A stretch of DNA of 64,000 bases. Origin: Paraburkholderia azotifigens (GTDB lineage: Bacteria; Pseudomonadota; Gammaproteobacteria; Burkholderiales; Burkholderiaceae). This document shows, piece by piece, positions 9,164 through 18,267 of this stretch (its first letter is position 1; every line of letters starts with the position of its first letter). The stretch is taken from the NCBI RefSeq assembly GCF_007995085.1, contig NZ_VOQS01000005.1, forward strand, positions 558,001 to 622,000, written 5' to 3'. The translations under genes and the position numbers were made by a program. The notes under the pieces were generated by a model. It ran no database searches, was not told the origin of the DNA, and saw only the letters and a program-made list of their open reading frames with translations.

Positions 9164-9205
9164 CACTCAAGCCGGTTCGATCATCATCAGGTCTGGAGAG
9201 CATCA

Positions 9206-10585
9206 ATGAATACGCGAAGAGTTGTACATGAAGAGTCTGTCACGCGCGGCATCGCATCCGCTGGCGCGTTGCGCGAAGACACGACGAAGGGAGCAGCTGC
9301 AGATGCAGCTGTCGATCCGAAACTGCTCAGGCGCGCAGCCTGCGCGAGCTTTATCGGCAACTTCGTCGAGTGGTTCGATTACGCGTCGTATGGCTATCTC
9401 GCGACGATCATCGCCGTCGTGTTCTTTCCGAAGTCGGACGGCAGCACAGGTCTGCTCGCGGCCTATGGCGTGTTCGCCATTTCGTTCATCGTGCGGCCGA
9501 TTGGCGGCATCGTGTGGGGACATTTCGGCGACAAGATCGGGCGGCGTGCTTCGCTGTCGCTGTCGATTCTGATCATGTCGGCCTCGACCTTCGTGATTGC
9601 ACTGTTGCCGACGTACGCACAGGTGGGTGTGCTCGCGCCCGTGCTGCTGCTGCTCGTGCGCGTGGTCCAGGGCTTTTCCGCTTCCGGCGAGTACGCGGGC
9701 GCTTCGGCGTTTCTCGCGGAGTATGCGCCGTCGAACCGGCGCGGCTTCTATACGAGCATCGTGCCCGCCAGCACCGCGGCGGGCCTGCTGTTCGGCTCGA
9801 TTCTGATCGCGGTCATGCACGCCGTGCTGAGCAGCGAGCAACTGCATTCATTCGGCTGGCGTCTGCCGTTTCTGCTTGCCGCGCCGTTCGGTCTGATCGG
9901 CCGCTACATTCGCGTGAAGCTCGAAGACACGCCGCGTTTCAAGGCGCTCGAGCAACAGAGTCATGTCGCACGCGCGCCGATCGCCGAACTGCTCGGCAAG
10001 CATCGGATGAAGATGGTGATCGCGTTCGGCGTGACCTGCCTGAACGCCGTCGCGTTCTATCTGGTGCTGAGCTACATGCCGACCTATCTGTCGACGGAAC
10101 TCGGCATGGACGAGACAGCGTCGTTCGTCGCCGCGACGATCTCGCTGGCGGCTTATATCGGCCTCGTCTTCATGATGGGCGCGTTGTCGGACCGGCTGGG
10201 ACGCAAGTCGATGCTGATCGGCGCGTCGATCCTGTTCGCGGTGCTGACGGTGCCGCTCTTCAAGGGGCTGGCGGGCGCGGGCTTCATGACGATCGTTGCG
10301 ATACAGATCGCGTTCGGCGCGTTGCTGACGATGAACGACGGTACGCTGCCTTGCTTTCTGTCGGAGATCTTCCCGACGCGGGTGCGTTACAGCGGCTTCG
10401 CATTCTGCTTCAATGCGGCCAACGCGCTGTTCGGAGGAACGGCGCCGCTCGTCGCGACGTGGCTGATCGGTGCGACGGGCAGCAAGCTCGCACCCGCGTG
10501 GTATCTGGTGGGCGCGGCCGTGATCGCGTTGATTGCGATGAGCGCGAGCCGCGAGACGTCGCGTGCGCCTTTGGCCGACGAGTGA
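9206..10585 (+). CDS. MFS transporter, metabolite:H+ symporter (ProP-like) family
   Basis: 459 residues and 12 predicted membrane segments. The MHS-type signature NFVEWFDYASYGYLATIIA starts TM1, followed by the loop motif GHFGDKIGRR between TM2 and TM3, and GALSDRLGRKS in the second half. QGFSASGEYAGASAFLAEYAP is typical of the ProP/citrate/ketoglutarate branch. The ATG at 9206 follows ctggagag. An in-frame extension reaches 8990, inside the upstream terminator, and is rejected. The shared operator with the creatinase operon predicts induction by the same signal. Likely substrates are creatine, sarcosine, a betaine or a breakdown acid (inference). Confidence 0.88.
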   Translation: MNTRRVVHEESVTRGIASAGALREDTTKGAAADAAVDPKLLRRAACASFIGNFVEWFDYASYGYLATIIAVVFFPKSDGSTGLLAAYGVFAISFIVRPIGGIVWGHFGDKIGRRASLSLSILIMSASTFVIALLPTYAQVGVLAPVLLLLVRVVQGFSASGEYAGASAFLAEYAPSNRRGFYTSIVPASTAAGLLFGSILIAVMHAVLSSEQLHSFGWRLPFLLAAPFGLIGRYIRVKLEDTPRFKALEQQSHVARAPIAELLGKHRMKMVIAFGVTCLNAVAFYLVLSYMPTYLSTELGMDETASFVAATISLAAYIGLVFMMGALSDRLGRKSMLIGASILFAVLTVPLFKGLAGAGFMTIVAIQIAFGALLTMNDGTLPCFLSEIFPTRVRYSGFAFCFNAANALFGGTAPLVATWLIGATGSKLAPAWYLVGAAVIALIAMSASRETSRAPLADE

Positions 10586-10591
10586 TCCGCC

Positions 10592-11734
10592 ATGCGCATC
10601 GTGACGGATCAATTCGGCTCAGGAGCGCGCGCCGCCGGCCCGGCGAGAAAGCCCGGCGTCGCTGCCGAGACGACGCGGCCCGTGAAGTTCGGCATCGTCC
10701 TGCTGCCGAACTTCACGTTGACGGCGTTTTCCGGTTTCGTCGATCTGTTGCGCCTCGCAAGCGACGAGGGCGATTTCAGCAAACCGGTGCGATGCGCATG
10801 GACGGTCGTCGGCGAAACGCTGACGCCCGTCAGAGCGAGCTGCGGCATCCAGATCCAGCCGTGGCAAACCTTCGACGAAGCGGGCGCATTCGATTACGTC
10901 GTCGTGATCGGCGGGTTGCTGCATTCCGGGCCCGGCGCCAGCGATGCGACGCTTCAGTTCGTGCGGCGCGCCGCCGACCGTTCATCGACGCTCGTGGGCC
11001 TCTGCACCGGCGTGTTCGCGCTGTCGCGCGCGGGCGTGATGGACGGGCATCGCGTGTGCGTCAGCTGGTTTCATTACTGGGACTACATCGCGCGATTCCC
11101 GGGTGCGGACGAGTCGCTGCTCGTCGCGGATCGTTTGTTCGTCATCGATCGCCGGAGAATTACGTGTTCGGGCGGACGGGCGTCCATCGATGTGGCCGCC
11201 GCCATTCTGCAGCGGCATCTCGACGCCGCGACCGTGCAGAAGGCACTGCGCATTCTCCTCGTCGAGGATGCGCAGCGGGCGAGCGCGCCGCAGCCGCATC
11301 CGCCAGGCACGAAACCCGTGACGCATCCTCGCGTGAAGCGCGTGGTCCATCTGATGGAGCAGCACATCGGGCGGCCGTTGAGCCTGGAGCAGCTGGCCGG
11401 GCGTGTCGACATGTCGGTGCGGCACTTGCAGCGCCTGTTCAAGGCGCAAACGGGTGAGTCGCCGCTCGCGTACGCGAGACGCATGCGGCTGAGGACAGCC
11501 GCGTGGCTGCTGACGGATTCGGATCGCACCGTGGCGGAGATCGCGGCGACCTGCGGCTTCGCGGACGCCTCTCACATGGGGCGCGAATTTCGCAAAGAGT
11601 TTGGCGTCGCACCCAATGCATATCGCGTCGATCGGGTCCGCGCATCCGGCGGCGTCGAGTGCGGCCTGCCGCCCGGATTCGCGAACTGCACGACGGGCGC
11701 GGACACGTTACAGGCCGGATGCGGGAAGCCTTGA
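10592..11734 (+). CDS. GlxA-family transcriptional regulator
   Basis: 380 residues: a polar N-terminal 30 residues, a DJ-1/PfpI-like domain (about 30-215) and an AraC HTH domain (about 245-345; LSLEQLAGRVDMSVRHLQRLFKAQTGESP, then EIAATCGFADASHMGREFRKEFG). Unlike the regulator at 2912, the nucleophile elbow keeps its cysteine (LVGLCTGVFALSRAG). The gene begins 6 bp after the MFS stop, so the two are co-transcribed from the shared operator, suggesting autoregulation of the island. About 45 residues follow the HTH domain without recognisable structure. It is the second candidate for the protein that binds the shared element. Confidence 0.9.
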   Translation: MRIVTDQFGSGARAAGPARKPGVAAETTRPVKFGIVLLPNFTLTAFSGFVDLLRLASDEGDFSKPVRCAWTVVGETLTPVRASCGIQIQPWQTFDEAGAFDYVVVIGGLLHSGPGASDATLQFVRRAADRSSTLVGLCTGVFALSRAGVMDGHRVCVSWFHYWDYIARFPGADESLLVADRLFVIDRRRITCSGGRASIDVAAAILQRHLDAATVQKALRILLVEDAQRASAPQPHPPGTKPVTHPRVKRVVHLMEQHIGRPLSLEQLAGRVDMSVRHLQRLFKAQTGESPLAYARRMRLRTAAWLLTDSDRTVAEIAATCGFADASHMGREFRKEFGVAPNAYRVDRVRASGGVECGLPPGFANCTTGADTLQAGCGKP

Positions 11735-12099
11735 CGCCCGTTTGCACGGCAGCCCACACAGAGTCGCTATTAAGCCATCTGTTTTGTTTATGAGCCCGTC
11801 CAGCGAGCCGTGAGCCGATACGGCGAACGGCATCCGCACGGGATACCGTGGAACCCTCTCCACGCGGGGCTTCCCGTTTCTTCATACCTCCGGCGTCTCG
11901 CTTCGGACGGTTGTCCGGGCGATGCCAAACCCATTTCGCTCCGTATTTACCCTGCCTTCCTGCGAAGGTAAGCTGGGTTTGTACTTCGTATCCCATACAC
12001 ACCGTCGACTGTGCGAACACACAGCGTGGCGCCGACCGGACAGGAAGCGCGCTGCCACTGTCGACGACATTTGTTCGATGCGAAGACACAGGAGGAGAC
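11735..12099. other. Non-coding gap before the small membrane-protein gene
   Basis: 365 bp with no supported gene. Short open frames here overlap one another on both strands and lack ribosome sites. A purine-rich ggaggag at 12091-12097 belongs to the next gene. No terminator with a T tract is visible. The stretch probably holds the promoter of the gene at 12100. Confidence 0.4.
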
Positions 12100-12642
12100 A
12101 TGGGCAGTCATTTTGCTACCAGCAGCAACGATTCGAGCCGGCATCTCGGCAATCCCGAAGCGGATCGCCACAGCGTGAAGGACACGATACGCGCGGGGCT
12201 GGCGGGCGGTTTGACGGGCGCGGTGTTGATCTGGGTTTACGAAGCGCTGGTTTGGGTAGGAGCGCAGCATCTGATGCCGCTCGCGGGCATTCCGCGCAAC
12301 GCGACAGGTCTCGTGTTCGGCAAGGGCGTGCAGGATGCGCTGGGCATCTGGGCATATTTGCTCGGCACGGGCATCCACTTCGTGTTCGCGCTCAGCTGGG
12401 GCGTGCTGTTCGCCGCGATCTGGCCGTATTTCCGCCGGCGTGGTTACGAGGCGACGTTCATCGCGCTGTTCTACGCGATCTTCGCGTGGATCGTGATGCA
12501 CGTGCTGATCATGATTGCATCGAGCAATCACCCGAATTACTTCGATCCGAACGTGATCATCGGCGGCTTCATGTCGCATTTCGTGTTCACGGTTCCGCTC
12601 GCGCTGGTCGTCAAGCGAATGCTCGACCCGCAGAAACGATAG
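12100..12642 (+). CDS. Conserved integral membrane protein, function unknown
   Basis: 180 residues. After a polar 28-residue N-terminus there are four hydrophobic segments: LAGGLTGAVLIWVYEALVWV, IWAYLLGTGIHFVFALSWGVLFAAI, ATFIALFYAIFAWIVMHVLIMI and IIGGFMSHFVFTVPLALVV. The protein ends with a short basic tail. The ATG sits 2 nt after ggaggag; upstream in-frame codons have no support. No family is recognised. It lies 58 bp upstream of gallate dioxygenase on the same strand and could share its transcript, but nothing in the sequence ties it to aromatic catabolism. Confidence 0.7.
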   Translation: MGSHFATSSNDSSRHLGNPEADRHSVKDTIRAGLAGGLTGAVLIWVYEALVWVGAQHLMPLAGIPRNATGLVFGKGVQDALGIWAYLLGTGIHFVFALSWGVLFAAIWPYFRRRGYEATFIALFYAIFAWIVMHVLIMIASSNHPNYFDPNVIIGGFMSHFVFTVPLALVVKRMLDPQKR

Positions 12643-12700
12643 ACGGACGGACGCACAGGCGCCCGTCCGCAGGAAAGTACTGGTACCAAGGAGTTTTGGC

Positions 12701-14014
12701 ATGGCACGGATCATCGGAGGCATTGCGGCCTCACACACGCCCACCATCGGGTTCGCCTTCGACAAGAACAAGCGGGACGATCCTGTGTGGGCGCCCATTT
12801 TCGAGAACTTCGCGCCGCTGGCGGACTGGCTCGCGGAAAAGCGTCCCGATGTTCTGCTGCTGATCTACAACGATCACGTGACGTCGTTCTTCTTCGACCA
12901 TTACTCCGCATTCGCCCTCGGCGTCGGGCAGGAATGGAACGTGGCCGACGAAGGCGGCGGACCGCGCGATCTGCCTTCGATTCAAGGCCACCCCGAATTC
13001 GCCGCGCACGTCGGCAAGTCGCTGATGACGGACGAATTCGACATGTCGTTCTTCCAGAACAAGCCGCTCGATCACGGCTGCTTCTCGCCGCTGTCGATGC
13101 TGTGTCCGCACAAGCCCGAATGGCCCGTGAAGCTCGTGCCGCTGCAAATGGGCGTGCTGCAGTTGCCCGTGCCGAGCGCGCGCCGCTTCTACAAGCTCGG
13201 CCAGGCGCTGCGCCGCGCAGTCGAGAGCTATCCGGAAGATCTCGATGTCGCGATCGTCGCGACGGGCGGTCTCTCGCATCAGGTGCACGGCGAGCGTTCG
13301 GGCTTCAATAACACGCCGTGGGACCACCGCTTTCTCGATCTGCTCGAGCAGGATCCCGAACAGCTCGCGGGCATGACCCTCGCCGAATATGCGGAACTGG
13401 GCGGCTACGAAGGCGCGGAAGTGATCATGTGGCTGACGATGCGCGGCGCGCTGCCCGCGAACGTGGTCTGCAAGCACCGCAGCTACTACCTGCCGTCGAT
13501 GGCGGGCATTGCGACGGCGATCTACGAAGGGCAAGGCGGCGACACGCCGCCCGCCGTTGTCGAACGTCATCGTCAACGCATGGCCGTCGAACTCACGAAC
13601 GTCGAGAAACTGGAAGGCACGTATCCGTTCAGTATCGAAACGGCGGTGAAAGCGTATCGCATCAACGAGTATCTGCACGGGATGGTCGAGCCGGCCCATC
13701 GCGAGGCGTTCATCGCCGACCCGGAAGCGAGTTTCGAGGCAGCCGGTCTGAGCGAACAGGAACGCGATCTGATCCGCCGGCGCGACTGGCGCGGCCTGCT
13801 TCATTACGGCGTGATCTTTTTCATGCTCGAAAAGCTCGGCGCGGTGACGGGCGTATCGAACCTGCACATCTACGCGGCGATGCGCGGGCAGACGCTGGAA
13901 GAGTTTCAGAAAACCCGCAACGCGCCCGGCGCGCTCTATTCGGTGGCGGGGAAAACAGCCGCCAAAGCCGATTGGGAAGACGCGGAAAAAGCCAAGGACA
14001 TCAACAAGGGCTGA
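12701..14014 (+). CDS. galA: Gallate dioxygenase
   Basis: Extradiol ring-cleavage enzyme converting gallate to 4-oxalomesaconate. 437 residues. The N-terminal LigB-type catalytic domain (about 1-280) is fused to a C-terminal LigA-type domain (about 300-400, with LGAVTGVSNLHIYAAMRGQ). This fusion marks gallate dioxygenases (GalA/DesB) as opposed to two-subunit protocatechuate 4,5-dioxygenases. Fe ligands are H12 (ASHTPTIG) and H59 (YNDHVTSFFF), with a Glu in YEGAEVIMW (about 237-240). Active-site histidines are H125 (PLDHGCFSPL) and H193 (GLSHQVHG). The ribosome site aaggag precedes the ATG. The following genes supply uptake and the lower pathway. Confidence 0.94.
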   Translation: MARIIGGIAASHTPTIGFAFDKNKRDDPVWAPIFENFAPLADWLAEKRPDVLLLIYNDHVTSFFFDHYSAFALGVGQEWNVADEGGGPRDLPSIQGHPEFAAHVGKSLMTDEFDMSFFQNKPLDHGCFSPLSMLCPHKPEWPVKLVPLQMGVLQLPVPSARRFYKLGQALRRAVESYPEDLDVAIVATGGLSHQVHGERSGFNNTPWDHRFLDLLEQDPEQLAGMTLAEYAELGGYEGAEVIMWLTMRGALPANVVCKHRSYYLPSMAGIATAIYEGQGGDTPPAVVERHRQRMAVELTNVEKLEGTYPFSIETAVKAYRINEYLHGMVEPAHREAFIADPEASFEAAGLSEQERDLIRRRDWRGLLHYGVIFFMLEKLGAVTGVSNLHIYAAMRGQTLEEFQKTRNAPGALYSVAGKTAAKADWEDAEKAKDINKG

Positions 14015-14108
14015 TAGCCCATTGCGTTGCCGTAACTGGCGCGACGTGCATGCAACATGAAACGCACGCACTGCCAGCCGGCGCGCGCCGCACTTAAGGA
14101 GACTACAG

Positions 14109-15458
14109 ATGCCGGCGAGCAAGACGATTGACATCAAGGCGTTCATCGACGAACGCCACATTTCGGCCTATCAGTGGCTAGTGGTGGTGCTCTGCTTTCT
14201 GGCCGTCACGGCGGACGGGATGGACGTGGCCATCATGGGCTTCGTCGCGCCGTCCATCATCCACGACTGGGGCATTTCGCGTCCGCAGTTCGGCCTCGTG
14301 ATGAGCGCCGCGCCGATAGGCCTCGTGATCGGCGCGCTCGCCGCGGGTCCGGCATCCGACCGCTTCGGACGCAAGTGGGTGTTGATCGCGTCGGTGTTTT
14401 TGTTCGGCGTGTTCACGATCATGACGGCCTTCACGCAGTCGCCGGTATCGATGGCCGTGCTGCGGATTCTGACGGGCATCGGTCTGGGTGCGGCAATGCC
14501 GAACTCGACGACGCTGTTGTCGGAGTATTCGCCGCAACGCAAACGCGCGTTGCTGATCACGATCATGTTCACGGGCTTCAATCTTGGCTCGGCGCTGATC
14601 GGCTTCGCGGCGGGCTGGCTGATTCCCGAGCACGGCTGGCGCTCGGTGCTGATCTTCGGCGGCGCGCTGCCGCTCGTGCTGATCCCGCTGCAGATCTGGC
14701 TGCTGCCTGAATCGGCCCGGCTGCTCGCGGTGCGCGGCGCCCCGGCTGCGCGCATCGGCGCCGTGCTCGGCCGCGTAACGGGCGAGAAGTTTGCGGGCGA
14801 CGAGAAGTTCATCTCGACGGAACCGCCGCTGCCCACGCGCAAGCCGATCGGCGTGCTGTTCTCGCAAGGCTACGGCGCGACGACGCTCGCGTTGTGGATC
14901 ACGTACTTCATGGGCCTGCTCGTGATTTACCTGCTGACGGGCTGGCTGCCGACGCTGATCAAGGACGCGGGTCTGTCGGTGACGGCGGCTGCGAACGTGA
15001 CGGCGATGTTCCAGATCGGCGGCACGATCGGTGCGGTGCTGGTCGGCTGGATCATGGACAAGACGCGGCCGGCGCATGTGATCAGCGCGGCGTATGTCGG
15101 CGGTGCGGTGTTCGTGCTCGCGTTGGGCTGGATGGGCGCCCTGTCGTCGTCGCTCGCGCTGCTGGTGTTCGCTGCGGGCTTCTGCATGAGCGGTGCGCAG
15201 ACGGGCCTCAACGCGTACGCGCCGGGCCGCTATCCGACGGTGGCGCGTGCGACGGGTGTCAGCTGGATGCTCGGCATGGGCCGCTTCGGCAGCATTTTCG
15301 GCTCGGCGGTAGGCGGCGCGCTGCTCGGACTCGGCTGGCAGTTCGGCGCGATTCTCGCGATGCTGGCCGTGCCGGCGACGCTCGCGGCGATCGCCGTCCA
15401 GGTGACGCAGCGCAAACAGATTGAGGGGCCGGCCGTGTCCGCGAGCGCGGCGCACTAG
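14109..15458 (+). CDS. MFS aromatic acid:H+ symporter, probable gallate carrier
   Basis: 449 residues and 12 membrane segments, AAHS (PcaK/BenK) family. TM1 carries the acidic motif VTADGMDVAIMGFVAPSI, where the aspartate (DGxD) is typical of aromatic-acid carriers. The TM2-3 loop is GPASDRFGRKWVL and the second-half loop GWIMDKTRPAHV. The ribosome site aaggaga (14096-14102) precedes the ATG. The position between galA and ligJ parallels galT in P. putida. Gallate as substrate is inferred from context; protocatechuate-type acids are possible. Confidence 0.88.
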   Translation: MPASKTIDIKAFIDERHISAYQWLVVVLCFLAVTADGMDVAIMGFVAPSIIHDWGISRPQFGLVMSAAPIGLVIGALAAGPASDRFGRKWVLIASVFLFGVFTIMTAFTQSPVSMAVLRILTGIGLGAAMPNSTTLLSEYSPQRKRALLITIMFTGFNLGSALIGFAAGWLIPEHGWRSVLIFGGALPLVLIPLQIWLLPESARLLAVRGAPAARIGAVLGRVTGEKFAGDEKFISTEPPLPTRKPIGVLFSQGYGATTLALWITYFMGLLVIYLLTGWLPTLIKDAGLSVTAAANVTAMFQIGGTIGAVLVGWIMDKTRPAHVISAAYVGGAVFVLALGWMGALSSSLALLVFAAGFCMSGAQTGLNAYAPGRYPTVARATGVSWMLGMGRFGSIFGSAVGGALLGLGWQFGAILAMLAVPATLAAIAVQVTQRKQIEGPAVSASAAH

Positions 15459-15473
15459 GCTCGGCGGTTGGAG

Positions 15474-15503
15474 GGCGCATGCCGCAATCGGGCGGCATGC
15501 GCC
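15474..15503 (+). other. Intergenic hairpin between the MFS gene and ligJ
   Basis: Perfect 12-bp stem GGCGCATGCCGC/GCGGCATGCGCC around the loop AATCGG, with no T tract. It may be a weak or processed terminator separating galA-MFS from ligJ-ligK. It lies just outside the left end of the repeated ligJ-ligK segment (15548), so it is not part of the duplicated DNA. Confidence 0.45.
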
Positions 15504-15546
15504 TGAATCAAAGCACCAGGCAGGCATCAAGCGATTGGGAACAACG

Positions 15547-16572
15547 ATGATCATCGACATTCACGGCCACTACACGACTGCGCCGAAAGCGCTGGAAGCG
15601 TGGCGCAACCGCCAGATTGCTGGCATCAACCATCCGTCGGACATGCCGAAGGCGTCCGAGCTGCATATCAGCGACGACGAGCTGCGCGAATCGATCGAGC
15701 AGAACCAGTTGCGTCTGATGCGCGAGCGCGGCCTCGACCTGACCGTGTTCAGCCCGCGCGCGAGCTTCATGGCGCATCACATCGGCGACTTCGAGGTGTC
15801 GAGCACATGGGCCGCGATCTGCAACGAGCTGTGCTATCGCGTGAGCCAGCTCTTTCCCGGGCATTTCATTCCCGCCGCGATGCTGCCGCAAAGCCCGGGT
15901 GTGGATATCGCCACCTGCATTCCCGAACTCGTGAAATGCGTCGAGCAGTACGGCAATGTCGCGATCAATCTGAATCCCGATCCGTCGGGCGGCCACTGGA
16001 CCAGCCCGCCGCTGTCCGACCGCTACTGGTACCCGATCTACGAAAAGATGGTCGAGTACGACATTCCTGCGATGGTGCACGTCAGCACGAGCTGCAACGC
16101 CTGCTTCCACACCACGGGCGCGCATTACCTGAACGCGGACACGACGGCGTTCATGCAATGCCTGAGCTCGGACCTGTTCCGCGATTTCCCGAGCCTGCGC
16201 TTCGTGATTCCGCACGGCGGCGGCGCGGTGCCGTATCACTGGGGACGTTTTCGCGGACTCGCGCAGGAAATGAAGAAGCCGCCGTTGCAGGAGCATCTGC
16301 TCAACAACATCTTCTTCGACACCTGCGTGTATCACCAGCCGGGCATCGATCTGCTGACGAACGTGATTCCCGTCGACAACATCCTGTTCGCCAGCGAAAT
16401 GATCGGCGCGGTGCGCGGTATCGATCCGCAGACGGGCCACTATTTCGACGATACGAAGCGCTATGTCGAAGCCGCCGATATGAATCCCGAACAGCGCTAC
16501 AAGATTTATGAAGGCAATGCGCGGCGTGTATATCCACGCCTCGATGCCGCGCTCAAAGCTCAAGGAAAGTGA
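15547..16572 (+). CDS. ligJ: 4-oxalomesaconate hydratase, copy 1
   Basis: Amidohydrolase-superfamily hydratase adding water to 4-oxalomesaconate to give 4-carboxy-4-hydroxy-2-oxoadipate. 341 residues; metal-site motifs are [11 protein letters not shown] at the N-terminus, [16 protein letters not shown], and the late [14 protein letters not shown]. This matches Sphingobium LigJ rather than the PIG-L-type GalB of P. putida. The ATG follows ggga at 15537-15540. It overlaps the purine-rich leader of ligK; the stop is only 2 bp before the ligK ATG. From base 15548 onward the gene is repeated, inverted, at 61640-62661; only two base differences were seen (15585, 15598), one changing Ala to Thr. Confidence 0.9.
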   Translation: MIIDIHGHYTTAPKALEAWRNRQIAGINHPSDMPKASELHISDDELRESIEQNQLRLMRERGLDLTVFSPRASFMAHHIGDFEVSSTWAAICNELCYRVSQLFPGHFIPAAMLPQSPGVDIATCIPELVKCVEQYGNVAINLNPDPSGGHWTSPPLSDRYWYPIYEKMVEYDIPAMVHVSTSCNACFHTTGAHYLNADTTAFMQCLSSDLFRDFPSLRFVIPHGGGAVPYHWGRFRGLAQEMKKPPLQEHLLNNIFFDTCVYHQPGIDLLTNVIPVDNILFASEMIGAVRGIDPQTGHYFDDTKRYVEAADMNPEQRYKIYEGNARRVYPRLDAALKAQGK

Positions 16573-17203
16573 ACATGTACGAACTCGGAGTGGTGTATCG
16601 CAACATCAGGCGCGCGGACGGCGACGTCGCGGCGAAGCTCGGCGCGCTCGGCAGCGCGACGGTGCACGAAGCGATGGGACGCGTCGGCCTGCTGAAGCCG
16701 TACATGCGGCCGGTCTATGCGGGCGCGCAGGTCGGCGGCACGGCCGTCACGGTGCTGCTGCAACCGGGCGACAACTGGATGCTGCACGTCGCCGCCGAAC
16801 AGATCCAGCCCGGCGATATCGTCGTCGCGGCCTGCACGACGGACAACACGGACGGCTTCTTCGGCGATCTGCTGGCGACGAGCTTCAAGGCGCGCGGTGC
16901 GCGTGCGCTGATCATCGACGGCGGCGTGCGCGACGTGCGCGTGCTCACCGGGATGCAGTTTCCCGTGTGGAGCAAGGCGATTTCGTCGAAGGGCACGGTG
17001 AAGGCGACGCTCGGCTCGGTGAACATTCCCGTGGTGTGCGCGGGCGGCCTGGTGCATCCGGGCGACGTGATCGTCGCGGATGACGATGGCGTGGTCGCGG
17101 TGCCGGCCGCATTGGCGGCACAGGTGCTGGAAAAAGCGCTCGCGCGCGAGTCCTTTGAAGAAGAGAAGCGCGCGAAGCTGGCGTCGGGCGTGCTTGGCCT
17201 GGA
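15548..17203. repeat. Left arm of a 1656-bp near-perfect inverted repeat (ligJ-ligK)
   Basis: Pairs with 61006-62661 in opposite orientation. The arms have equal length with no indel seen, and differ only at 15585 and 15598 as far as comparison of several reading frames shows. The left boundary is one base into the ligJ start codon. The right boundary is inside the 3' end of ligK (GGCCTGGA then T here, C in the other copy). Beyond both boundaries the two loci differ. Confidence 0.92.
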
Positions 17204-17258
17204 TATGTACAACATGCGCGGTCCGCTCGAAAAGGCGGGACTGCGCTATGTCGACTGA
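16575..17258 (+). CDS. ligK: 4-carboxy-4-hydroxy-2-oxoadipate aldolase / oxaloacetate decarboxylase, copy 1
   Basis: Cleaves 4-carboxy-4-hydroxy-2-oxoadipate to pyruvate and oxaloacetate. 227 residues, RraA-like HMG/CHA class II aldolase fold. Key stretches are [11 protein letters not shown], the metal/pyruvate site [21 protein letters not shown] with VRDV following, and [17 protein letters not shown] 16575 is chosen over the GTG at 16569, which overlaps the ligJ stop and sits on its own ribosome site (aaggaaag). The C-terminus reads [15 protein letters not shown], while copy 2 reads [15 protein letters not shown]: homologous but diverged, although everything upstream is identical. The next gene starts inside this stop region. 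Confidence 0.93.
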   Translation: MYELGVVYRNIRRADGDVAAKLGALGSATVHEAMGRVGLLKPYMRPVYAGAQVGGTAVTVLLQPGDNWMLHVAAEQIQPGDIVVAACTTDNTDGFFGDLLATSFKARGARALIIDGGVRDVRVLTGMQFPVWSKAISSKGTVKATLGSVNIPVVCAGGLVHPGDVIVADDDGVVAVPAALAAQVLEKALARESFEEEKRAKLASGVLGLDMYNMRGPLEKAGLRYVD

Positions 17259-17976
17259 GGCGCGGGCGATGGTCAACGCGCCTTGTACGACGCCGTTGAA
17301 AGTCGTTTCGTCGATGGCGACGCGCCAGTTGCTGGCCGATCTCGTGGAGGCGTATCGGCGCGAGACGGACGAGCAGGTCGAGGTCGTGTCGATGGGGGGC
17401 GTGGCGGCGGCGCGGCGCGTGCTGGAAGGCGAGCCGTACGACGTCGTGGTGCTGGCCTCCGATGCCATCGAACGTCTCGCTGCCGCCCGTCGTGTCGATC
17501 CGCATAGCCGCGTGGATCTGGTGCGCTCGGGCATTGCCGTCGCGGTCAAGGCGGGCGCTGAGCTGCCGGGTATCGGCAACGCAGCGGCCGTTCGCCGCGC
17601 CGTGATGAATGCGCGTGCCGTCGGTTATTCGACCGGGCCGAGCGGCACGTATCTGCTGAAGCTGTTCGAGAGCTGGGGCATCGGTGCGGATTCTTCGATG
17701 CCGCGCGTTGTCCAGGCGCCGCCGGGTGTGCCCGTCGGTTCGCTCGTCGCGAGTGGCGAGGTCGATATCGGCTTCCAGCAACTCAGCGAATTGATGCATC
17801 TGGACGGCATTGCCGTCGTTGGTCTGTTGCCGCCCGACATTCAATCGACGACGATTTTCTCCGCCGCGATCTGCGGCACGACGCAGCAGCAGGAAAAGGC
17901 GCGGGCGCTGATTGTGTTTCTTGCGTCGCCCGCTGCGCATGATGCGAAGCTTGGGCACGGGATGGAGCCGGCCTGA
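17248..17976 (+). CDS. Signal-less periplasmic-binding-fold (ModA-like) protein
   Basis: 242 residues from ATG 17248, which overlaps the last codons of ligK by 11 bp, or 235 from ATG 17269. It resembles molybdate/sulfate-type binding proteins: [36 protein letters not shown] at the N-terminus, [14 protein letters not shown], the ligand loop [18 protein letters not shown], and [28 protein letters not shown]. There is no signal peptide at either start, so it should be cytoplasmic, which is odd for this fold. No ABC permease or ATPase is nearby. Tight coupling to ligK suggests a role with a pathway acid. The pathway's tautomerase (PrpF-type GalD/LigU) is not present in the window. The function is not known to me. 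Confidence 0.75.
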   Translation: MSTEARAMVNAPCTTPLKVVSSMATRQLLADLVEAYRRETDEQVEVVSMGGVAAARRVLEGEPYDVVVLASDAIERLAAARRVDPHSRVDLVRSGIAVAVKAGAELPGIGNAAAVRRAVMNARAVGYSTGPSGTYLLKLFESWGIGADSSMPRVVQAPPGVPVGSLVASGEVDIGFQQLSELMHLDGIAVVGLLPPDIQSTTIFSAAICGTTQQQEKARALIVFLASPAAHDAKLGHGMEPA

Positions 17977-17983
17977 GCAATGC

Positions 17984-18011
17984 GAAGCGGGCGCGTCGCC
18001 GTGCCCGCTTC
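17984..18011 (+). terminator. Possible terminator of the gallate operon
   Basis: 9-bp stem GAAGCGGGC/GCCCGCTTC with a 10-nt loop, starting 7 bp after the stop of the preceding gene, followed by TTCAATC rather than a true T tract. Weak by sequence but well placed before the unrelated kup gene. Confidence 0.45.
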
Positions 18012-18267
18012 TTCAATCTCGTCCAGGCTTCCCACACCACCCGCGTAGCCGACCCGGCAACCGGTACGCAGCAGCGCACGTTCCCGCTGTCCGCGCCGGG
18101 TACGCGCGATGCTGGACAACGAAACAGAACCGCACCAGCCTGCCGTGATTACACGGTCGGGATGCACATCGACGCCAGCAGTCGAGAACCCGCAAAGGCA
18201 ATCAGATCCAGCACCCGTCAAACTGAAAGCGTGACTCGCGCGTGATCGTGCGAGTGCGCATCGCGAG

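Noticed and set aside
8990..9205. 72-codon N-terminal extension of the MFS transporter
   Set aside because: It would begin just before, and run through, the operon terminator and the shared operator; ATG 9206 has a ribosome site and a normal family start.
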